NCBI RefSeq assembly: GCF_958295425.1
Contig: NC_081138.1
Span: 19,900,886-19,964,885 of the forward strand
DNA length: 64,000 nt
Origin: Solea solea
Lineage: Eukaryota; Chordata; Actinopteri; Pleuronectiformes; Soleidae
Reading direction: 5' to 3'
Positions 27,450 to 37,001 of this stretch are shown here, in pieces; the first letter of the stretch is position 1, and each line of letters begins with the position of its first letter. A model generated the notes under the pieces. That model was not told where the DNA came from. It saw only the letters and a program-made list of their open reading frames with translations, and made no database searches. A program made the position numbers and the translations under genes.

Positions 27450-27590
27450 TTAATTTTATACCTATACCCTTCAGTATTGCAGAATTTCTTTGTTCCAGCC
27501 AGGGTTTGAACATGGGTCTTCCAGGTGAAAGGCCTGAGTGCTAACCACTACACCAACCTTGTTGTACCAAAAGTCATTAGTTCATCATCC
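27450..27590 (-). mobile_element. tRNA-derived SINE-like cassette in satellite, copy 3 (type A)
   Basis: Same cassette and junctions, type A diagnostic bases, plus a private change (GTACCAAAAG instead of GTACTAAAAG). It is preceded by the same GTACAACATTGG variant unit as copies 1 and 5. Confidence 0.75.
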
Positions 27591-29180
27591 TATAGTATGT
27601 TGTTCAAAATCGGTCAAAAAAGTCATAGTATAGTATGTCGTCAAAAATCGGTCAAAAAAGTCATAGTATAGTATGTCGTCCAAAATTGGTCAAAAACGTC
27701 ATAGTATAGTATGTCGTCAAAAATCGGTCAAAAACGTCATACTATAGTATGTCGTCAAAAATTGGTCAAAAACGTCATAGTATAGTATGTCGTCCAAAAT
27801 TGGTCAAAAACGTCATAGTATAGTATGTCGTCCAAAATTGGTCAAAAACGTCATACTATAGTATGTCGTCAAAAATCGGTCAAAAACGTCATAGTATAGT
27901 ATGTCGTATAAAATTGGTCAAAAACGTCATAGTATAGTATGTCATTCAAAATCGGTCAAAAACGTCATAGTATAGTATGTCATCAAAAATCTGTCAAAAA
28001 CGTCATAGTATAGTATGTCGTCCAAAAATCGGTCAAACACGTCATAGTATAGTATGTCGTCCAAAAATCGGTCAAAAACGTCATAGTATAGTATGTCGTC
28101 CAAAAATCGGTCAAAAACGTCATAGTATAGTATGTCGTCCAAAATCGGTCAAAAACGTCATAGTATAGTATGTCGTCAAAAATCGGTCAAAAACGTCATA
28201 GTATAGTGTGTCGTCCAAAAATCGGTCAAAAACGTCATAGTATAGTATGTCGTCCAAAAACCGGTCAAAAACGTCATAGTATAGTATGTCGTCCAAAATC
28301 GGTCAAAAACGTCATAGTATAGTATGTCGTCCAAAATCGGTCAAAAACGTCATAGTATAGTATCTCGTCCAAAATCGGTCAAAAACGTCATAGTATAGTA
28401 TGTCGTCAAAAATCGGTCAAAAACGTCATAGTATAGTATGTCGTCAAAAATTGGTCAAAAACGTCATAGTATAGTATGTCGTCAAAAATCGGTCAAAAAC
28501 GTCATAGTATAGTATGTCGTACAAAATTGGTCAAAAACGTCATAGTATAGTATGTCGTCCAAAATTGGTCAAAAACGTCATAGTATAGTATGTCGTCCAA
28601 AATCGGTCAAAAACGTCATAGTATAGTATGTCATCCAAAATCGGTCATAAAAGTCATAGTATAGTATGTCGTCAAAAAACGATCAAAAACGTCATAGTAT
28701 AGTATGTCGTCCAGAAATCGGTCAAAAACGTCATAGTATAGTATGTCGTCCAAAATCGGTCAAAAACGTCATAGTATAGTATGTCGTCCAAAATCGGTCA
28801 AAAACGTCATAGTATAGTATGTCGTCCAAAATCGGTCAAAAACGTCATAGTATAGTATGTCGTCAAAAATCGGTCAAAAACGTCATAGTATATAGTATGT
28901 CGTCAAAAATCGGTCAAAAAAGTCATAGTATAGTATGCCGTCCAAAAACGTCATAGTATAGTATGTCATTCAAAATCGGTCAAAAACGTCATACTAAAGT
29001 ATGTCGTCAAAAATTGGTCAAAAACGTCATAGTATAGTATGTCATTCAAAATCGGTCAAAAACGTCATACTAAAGTATGTCGTCAAAAATTGGTCAAAAA
29101 CGTCATAGTATAGTATGTCGTCCAAAATTGGTCAAAAACATCATAGTATAGTATGTCGTCCAAAATAGTATAGTTTGTCA

Positions 29181-29321
29181 TTAATTTTATACCTATACCC
29201 TTCAGTATTGCAGAGTTTCTTTGTTCCAGCCAGGGTTTGAACATGGGTCTTCCAGGTGAAAGGCCTGAGTGCTAACCACTACACCAACCTTGCTGTACTA
29301 AAAGTCATTAGTTCATCATGC
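29181..29321 (-). mobile_element. tRNA-derived SINE-like cassette in satellite, copy 4 (type B)
   Basis: Same cassette and junctions, type B diagnostic bases, plus a private change (CCTTGCTGTAC instead of CCTTGTTGTAC). It is preceded by the CATACTAAAGTATG variant units that precede all type B copies. Confidence 0.75.
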
Positions 29322-31184
29322 TATAGTATGTTGTTCAAAATCGGTCAAAAAAGTCATAGTATAGTATGTCGTCCAAAATTGGTCAAAAACGTCATAGTAT
29401 AGTATGTCGTCAAAAATCGGTCAAAAACGTCATACTATAGTATGTCGTCAAAAATTGGTCAAAAACGTCATAGTATAGTATGTCGTCCAAAATTGGTCAA
29501 AAACGTCATAGTATAGTATGTCGTCCAAAATTGGTCAAAAACGTCATACTATAGTATGTCGTCAAAAATCGGTCAAAAACGTCATAGTATAGTATGTCGT
29601 ACAAAATTGGTCAAAAACGTCATAGTATAGTATGTCGTCAAAAATCGGTCAAAAACGTCATAGTATAGTATGTTGTACAAAATTGGTCAAAAACGTCATA
29701 GTATAGTATGTCGTCCAAAATTGGTCAAAAACGTCATAGTATAGTATGTTGTCCCAAATCAGTCAAAAAAGTCATAGTATAGTATGTCGTCAAAAATTGG
29801 TCAAAAACGTCATAGTACAGTATGTCGTCCAAAATCGCTCAAAAACGTCATAGTATAGTATGTCGTCAAAAATCGGTCAAAAACGTCATAGTATAGTATG
29901 TCGTACAAAATTGGTCAAAAACGTCATAGTATAGTATGTCATTCAAAATCGGTCAAAAACGTCATAGTATAGTATGTCGTCCAAAAATCGGTCAAAAACG
30001 TCATAGTATAGTATGTCGTCCAAAAATCGGTCAAAAACGTCATAGTATAGTATGTCGTCCAAAAATCGGTCAAAAACGTCATAGTATAGTATGTCGTCCA
30101 AAATCGGTCAAAAACGTCATAGTATAGTGTGTCGTCAAAAATCGGTCATAAATGTCATAGTATAGTATGTCGTATAAAATTGGTCAAAAACGTCATAGTA
30201 CAGTATGTCGTCAAAAATCGGTCAAAAAAGTCATAGTATAGTATGTCGTCAAAAAATTGGTCAAAAACGTCATAGTATAGTATGTCGTCAAAAATCGGTC
30301 AAAAACGTCATACTATAGTATGTCGTCAAAAATCGGTCATAAATGTCATAGTATAGTATGTTGTACAAAATTGGTCAAAAACGTCATAGTATAGTATGTC
30401 GTCCAAAATTGGTCAAAAACGTCATAGTATAGTATGTTGTCCCAAATCAGTCAAAAAAGTCATAGTATAGTATGTCGTCAAAAATTGGTCAAAAACGTCA
30501 TAGTACAGTATGTCGTCAAAAATCGATCAAAAAAGTCATAGTATAGTATGTCGTCAAAAAATTGGTCAAAAACGTCATAGTATAGTATGTCTTCCAAAAT
30601 TGGTCAAAAACGTCATAGTGTAGTATGTCGTACAAAATTGGTCAAAAACTTCATACTATAGTATGTCGTCAAAAATCGTTCATAAATGTCATAGTATAGT
30701 ATGTTGTACAAAATTGGTCAAAAACGTCATAGTATAGTATGTCGTCCAAAATTGGTCAAAAACGTCATAGTATAGTATGTTGTCCCAAATCAGTCAAAAA
30801 AGTCATAGTATAGTATGTCGTCAAAAATTAGTCAAAAACGTCATAGTATAGTATGTCGTCCAAAATCGGTCAAAAACGTCATAGTTTAGTCTGTCGTCCA
30901 AAATCGATCAAAAACGTCATAGTATAGTATGTCGTACAAAATTGGTCAAAAACGTCATAGTATAATATGTCGTACAAAATTGGTCAAAAACTTCATAGTA
31001 AAGTATGTCGTCAAAAATCAGTCAAAAACGTCATAGTACAGTATGTCGTCCAAAATCGGTCAAAAACGTCATAGTATAGTATGTCGTACAACATTGGTCA
31101 AAAACGTCATAGTATAGTATGTCGTCCAAAATTGGTCAAAAACATCATAGTATAGTATGTCGTCCAAAATAGTATAGTTTGTCA

Positions 31185-31325
31185 TTAATTTTATACCTAT
31201 ACCCTTCAGTATTGCAGAATTTCTTTGTTCCAGCCAGGGTTTGAACATGGGTCTTCCAGGTGAAAGGCCTGAGTGCTAACCACTACACCAACCTTGTTGT
31301 ACTAAAAGTCATTAGTTCATCATCG
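31185..31325 (-). mobile_element. tRNA-derived SINE-like cassette in satellite, copy 5 (type A)
   Basis: Same cassette and junctions, type A GCAGAATTT, with a private CATCATCG at the right edge. It lies only 697 bp before copy 6, compared with 2,343 and 1,731 bp for the earlier A-to-B pairs, so satellite units have been lost between them. Confidence 0.75.
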
Positions 31326-31881
31326 TATAGTATGTTGTTCAAAATCGGTCAAAAAAGTCATAGTATAGTATGTCGTCAAAAATCGGTCAAAAAAGTCATA
31401 GTATAGTATGTCGTCCAAAATTGGTCAAAAACGTCATAGTATAGTATGTCGTCAAAAATCGGTCAAAAACGTCATACTATAGTATGTCGTCAAAAATTGG
31501 TCAAAAACGTCATAGTATAGTATGTCGTCCAAAATTGGTCAAAAACGTCATAGTATAGTATGTCGTCCAAAATTGGTCAAAAACGTCATACTATAGTATG
31601 TCGTCAAAAATCGGTCAAAAAAGTCATAGTATAGTATGTCGTCCAAAAACGTCATAGTATAGTATGTCATTCAAAATCGGTCAAAAACGTCATACTAAAG
31701 TATGTCGTCAAAAATTGGTCAAAAACGTCATAGTATAGTATGTCATTCAAAATCGGTCAAAAACGTCATACTAAAGTATGTCGTCAAAAATTGGTCAAAA
31801 ACGTCATAGTATAGTATGTCGTCCAAAATTGGTCAAAAACATCATAGTATAGTATGTCGTCCAAAATAGTATAGTTTGTCA

Positions 31882-32022
31882 TTAATTTTATACCTATACC
31901 CTTCAGTATTGCAGAGTTTCTTTGTTCCAGCCAGGGTTTGAACATGGGTCTTCCAGGTGAAAGGCCTGAGTGCTAACCACTACACCAACCTTGTTGTACT
32001 AAAAGTCATTAGTTCATCATGC
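31882..32022 (-). mobile_element. tRNA-derived SINE-like cassette in satellite, copy 6 (type B)
   Basis: Same cassette and junctions with type B diagnostic bases (GCAGAGTTT, CATCATGC). The adjoining satellite has a private GTTCGAAATCGG. It is followed by the same series of variant units as copies 2 and 4. Confidence 0.75.
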
Positions 32023-33908
32023 TATAGTATGTTGTTCGAAATCGGTCAAAAAAGTCATAGTATAGTATGTCGTCCAAAATTGGTCAAAAACGTCATAGTA
32101 TAGTATGTCGTCAAAAATCGGTCAAAAACGTCATACTATAGTATGTCGTCAAAAATTGGTCAAAAACGTCATAGTATAGTATGTCGTCCAAAATTGGTCA
32201 AAAACGTCATAGTATAGTATGTCGTCCAAAATTGGTCAAAAACGTCATACTATAGTATGTCGTCAAAAATCGGTCAAAAACGTCATAGTATAGTATGTCG
32301 TACAAAATTGGTCAAAAACGTCATAGTATAGTATGTCATTCAAAATCGGTCAAAAACGTCATAGTATAGTATGTCGTCCAAAAATCGGTCAAAAACGTCA
32401 TAGTATAGTATGTCGTCCAAAAATCGGTCAAAAACGTCATAGTATAGTATGTCGTCCAAAAATCGGTCAAAAACGTCATAGTATAGTATGTCGTCCAAAA
32501 TCGCTCAAAAACGTCATAGTATAGTGTGTCGTCAAAAATCGGTCATAAATGTCATAGTATAGTATGTCGTACAAAATTGGTCAAAAACGTCATAGTACAG
32601 TATGTCGTCAAAAATCGGTCAAAAAAGTCATAGTATAGTATGTCGTCAAAAAATTGGTCAAAAACGTCATAGTATAGTATGTCGTCAAAAATCGGTCAAA
32701 AACGTCATACTATAGTATGTCGTCAAAAATCGGTCATAAATGTCATAGTATAGTATGTTGTACAAAATTGGTCAAAAACGTCATAGTATAGTATGTCGTC
32801 CAAAATTGGTCAAAAACGTCATAGTATAGTATGTTGTCCCAAATCAGTCAAAAAAGTCATAGTATAGTATGTCGTCAAAAATTGGTCAAAAACGTCATAG
32901 TACAGTATGTCGTCAAAAATCGATCAAAAAAGTCATAGTATAGTATGTCGTCAAAAAATTGGTCAAAAACGTCATAGTATAGTATGTCTTCCAAAATTGG
33001 TCAAAAACGTCATAGTGTAGTATGTCGTACAAAATTGGTCAAAAACTTCATACTATAGTATGTCGTCAAAAATCGGTCATAAATGTCATAGTATAGTATG
33101 TTGTACAAAATTGGTCAAAAACGTCATAGTATAGTATGTCGTCCAAAATTGGTCAAAAACGTCATAGTATAGTATGTTGTCCCAAATCAGTCAAAAAAGT
33201 CATAGTATAGTATGTCGTCAAAAATTAGTCAAAAACGTCATAGTATAGTATGTCGTCCAAAATCGGTCAAAAACGTCATAGTTTAGTCTGTCGTCCAAAA
33301 TCGATCAAAAACGTCATAGTATAGTATGTCGTACAAAATTGGTAAAAAACGTCATAGTATAGTATGTCGTCAAAAATCGATCAAAATAGTCATAGTATAG
33401 TATGTCGTCCAAAATCGGTCAAAAACGTCATAGTATAGTATGTCGTCCAAAATCGGTCAAAAACGTCATAGTATAGTATGTCGTCCAAAATCGGTCAAAA
33501 ACGTCAAAGTATAGTATGTCGTCCAAAATCGGTCAAAAAAGTCATAGTATAGTATGTCGTCCTAAATCAACCAAAAAAGTCATAGTTTAGTATGTCGTCA
33601 AAAATCTGGCAAAAACTTCATGTTGTCCAAAATCTGTGGAAAAAAGTCATAGTATAGTATGTCGTCAAAAATCTGTCAAAAACTTCAAAGTATAGTATGT
33701 CGTCAAAAATATGTCAAAAACGTCATAGTATAGTATGTCGTCGAAAATTTGTCAAAAACATCATAGTATAGTATGTCGTCCTAAATCAACCAAAAAAGTC
33801 ATAGTATAGTATGTCGTCTAAAATCGGTCAAAAACGTAATAGTATAGTATGTCGTCCAAAATCACATCAAAATGTCATAGTTTAGTATCTCATCCAAAAA
33901 GTCACCCA

Positions 33909-36717
33909 AATACATTTATATATCACTGCAATCTTCAATGTATATATGTCAATGTATCTGTTTACAAACACATTCATATAGAAAATGTGATCAAGAAGAA
34001 ATACTAACCCTGTAATAATTAAGCCTCAAAATGTCCGCCTTTACTTTGTTGCCTATTTTAACAATAACAGGGCCAGAAAATGTCCTGTGAGTAAGTGCTT
34101 TTGCTTATTTTTCCCAGAATGTTAAAATAGTGTATTAGTTTTATTTAGAAAAAACACCTTAGTTGTACATGAACACCAGATTGAAATGTGAACATTATCA
34201 AACATATTTAAAATAACATTTGTTTGAGTCTTTGTCTCAATGTGCAAAAACAGGCCAAAAAACGGAAACTATGTATTATGTAATATTTCCAACTCTCTCC
34301 TCTGGTGACAACGACACTGATTCGCTGGCTTCCTTCAAAGGATGCGAGTGAAATTACCGTAATAACCACATGTTGACGTTGACTTGCAACTTCTCAGCTT
34401 TCAGAAACCGTTGGAATTTTCCCAATAGCACAAATCGTCACTTAATTATGTTAATGAAAAGTGCGCTTGTGCAAACGTGTTGTCTTCGATACACTCGGCC
34501 AACATATCATCTAAAGAATAATGCACATGGAACCAGAGTGCACAACACTTCTTTTCACTTTTTAACATTTATAAACAGTAGTAACAGTAACAGTAGTAGT
34601 ATTTTTATTGAGCACACAGTATGCTGTTGCACATGCACCTATAGTCACATTGGCATAGTTTTTCTACAAAAGCAGCAGCATACATGTAAGACAATACAAT
34701 ATAGACACAGATTCACCCCTATATGATACTGAGATATAGTATAGAACATCTTCTCTGATTTTATCACCATGGTTCTCCGGTAGAAACACATAGACTAAAT
34801 GGCTGCTGTTTTATTGTAAACAAGCAAAGTGCATGCAGACACAGGGTGCTCTGTGCTTCACACCCACAGCTGTGATAGGATTGTTGAGCAACATGTCTGA
34901 CATTTCCATGGAGACTATCAGCTTTGTGTTGTTTTCCCCATAGAACAACCATATGTCTATTCATTAAGCCAGACACCATAAACCAAGAGCCGTTTTCCTG
35001 CAGCTGATGACAAACGTGTTCACAAAAAACGGAATTAATATTCTCTGGTACTCATAAGTTACACTGTGGAAGTTGCAAAACCTGTTGCCATGGCAACTCT
35101 TAGGAAAATTGCCTTTCTGATGAGGATAAATATAAACAATAATGTATAAGCTTGTACCATGAGGATGAATCAGTGTAGAGAAATGGTAACAGCATTTGTT
35201 CTCCAACAGCATATGCACTAAAAGCTCTGTCAGCCTACACTGGTAAAAGAGAAGACTTTAAATCACTTGAAAGCACAAGATTTTCAGGATGAAAGACTGA
35301 CTCACATTTCATGAATTTTAAAACTTTAAAAGTATTGACCATTTTGTTTTATATGCCCTGAAAGATACATCTGTTTCGGTGTCTCCAAAGACATGACACA
35401 TTTTTACAATTTAAACTGTCCATCAAAGCTGCAGAAAACACAGACTCAGTGGTGAAAAGGCTTGTCTGTAACAAACTGGAGCCATGGATATTTATGAGGC
35501 TGGGGGTGTCACGTAAAATGATGTTACTGGTTTTAGAATGTTTCTGGAACTTGATCCATAGCAGGGACTATAAGACACTCTGCTCTTTTGACTGTGACCA
35601 TTCACTTTTATCTGACTTATACAAGTCCCCAAAATGTACAGTAAACAAGTTCAGTCCTGAATGACTGGAATAGCAGCAAAACACTACTTTTGGATTCAAG
35701 TAGACTCAATTAAAGAGTTTCGAAGGGTGCTGGATTGATCAAAAATCTCATGACAGTAAAAAGAAGGATGGGATCCACACACTTTAGAGCTCCCTTTCAC
35801 AGGCTCTTGGATTGAAAATGTTCTAGCTCTTCAAACAACACTGGGGTATGTTTATATTTCATTACATTTTGAGACTTCATAATTAATTTAAAGCTAACTG
35901 GTGATTTCTTTTTTTAGGAATATTTGCATCTCCAAAAGTGCAACGATATTGAGCTTTTTTGTATGTTAATAATTTGGTGAACATTTTTCAGAAATCCACC
36001 CCAGCCTCTACCTTACCAGTCAAGCTTACTGGGTCAAGTACATAAACTGCCCGTAACCACCACTCTCCATATTTGGAAATTCTGACTTTATCAAAAATTC
36101 GGAGTATTGATTGGTACAGACTGACACCTCAGAGCACATTTTCCCAAACTTTGCTTGATCTGAGCCCTTTTTTTTTACAATCCAGATCAGGCAAGTGATT
36201 CTATTTATTTAATTTAAATCTAGTCATTTCTGTAGGAAAACAAACAACAAATAATCTAATAATGCAATAAACCCTTACAACGTTTAAGTGTGGAAGCAGG
36301 TTGAGCAGTTTGGTTGTGTTATGACTTAAGGGAGAAATTAATTTTAAAAAAAACAACAACTTTAGAGCTCCTTGAAATGCATTCTCACATTTATCAATAT
36401 CAGTAGTAAGTAAGTCTTTCTTTGCAGCAACACCGTTAGGCCACCCATTAGTAAATGCAGAAATAAAACGTTTTTTTTTTTGTTTATATATTTTATTACT
36501 GGTGCATTCATTGAGACATATGGGACTGGAGAGCCTGCTGCTGCCTGAACTCTGATTAGTCAGCTGAATGTCAATTAAATTGTGCCAAAATACCACAGGC
36601 ACAGTGTCTGGCCACTCAGTGGTCCTGTGAGAGGTGCTGGAAATGGCATGGGTGATTTTACACTCGCATCATGGAGTGATGACGTGCACTGAAGTGAAAG
36701 CTTTCATATCAGATAAT
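33909..36717. other. Intergenic unique sequence after the satellite
   Basis: No exon or intact mobile element is recognised. Open frames of up to 133 codons (36,201-36,602, minus) resemble no family. The stretch around 34,960-35,220 holds a perfect X-box (listed separately) within unique, fairly complex sequence. T- and A-runs occur at about 36,168 and 36,471. Confidence 0.5.
35084..35097. promoter_or_regulatory. Perfect RFX X-box palindrome
   Basis: GTTGCCATGGCAAC is a 14 bp perfect palindrome and the ideal two-half-site motif for RFX transcription factors (GTNRCC/RGYAAC). It is flanked by unique sequence with a TAAACAATA forkhead/SOX-like motif about 35 bp downstream. RFX factors regulate ciliary and neuronal genes. 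Which gene this site would act on is unknown. Confidence 0.5.
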
Positions 36718-36728
36718 GATACATTTGC

Positions 36729-36990
36729 ACAAGGGCCGTTGTGCATGGAGTTTGCATGTTCTCCCCGTGTGTGCGTGGGTTTTCTCCGGGTTCTCTGGTT
36801 TCCTCCCACAGTCCAATAACATGCAACATGGGCTATTAGGTAAATTGGACACTCTGAATTGACCGTAGGTGTGAGTGTGAGAGTGGATGGTTGGGTGTGA
36901 CCCCGCCTATCACCCTATGTTATCTCAGATTGGCACAATGCCCCCCGCGACCCTCATGTGGAGGATAAAGCAGTAGAAAATGGATGGATG
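36729..36990 (+). mobile_element. 5'-truncated teleost tRNA-SINE with perfect target-site duplication
   Basis: The body matches the full-length copy at 51,402-51,784 from ACAAGGGCC onward: the GCATGGAGTTTGCATGTTCT, CCTCCCACAGTCCAA and CCCCCCGCGACCCTC blocks, then a (GGAT)n tail. The tRNA head is missing. The flanks GATACATTTGC at 36,718-36,728 and 36,991-37,001 are identical 11 bp direct repeats. They show a 5'-truncated, target-primed insertion rather than later deletion. Confidence 0.9.
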
Positions 36991-37001
36991 GATACATTTG
37001 C

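Larger units (their letters stand above)
12758..33908. repeat. 21 kb satellite/minisatellite array, 38-39 bp unit
   Basis: About 530 head-to-tail copies run through this interval with six short interruptions. A typical unit is 14,731-14,768: the core CATAGTATAGTATG, then TCGTCC, then AAAATCGGTCAAAAA, joined by CGT. Most units are 38 bp; 39 bp variants carry one extra A in the middle A-run. The consensus is about 37% GC but has three CpGs per unit. Units at both edges (12,758-12,900 and 33,540-33,908) are diverged and irregular, while internal units are nearly identical. That is the usual result of homogenisation by unequal exchange. Both strands yield open frames through runs of 39 bp units (a 13-residue periodic peptide); these are artefacts of the period being divisible by three. 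No function is claimed. Confidence 0.97.

Noticed and set aside
15430..32524. Repeated open frames (60-74 codons) encoding a 13-residue periodic peptide on + and a matching one on -
   Set aside because: They occur only where 39 bp satellite units (39 = 13 codons) run in series; one 38 bp unit breaks them. Both strands are open, and there is no gene context.
12758..33908. CRISPR-like array (short regular repeats)
   Set aside because: There are no unique spacers: the whole unit is repeated, and the surrounding sequence is a vertebrate genome.
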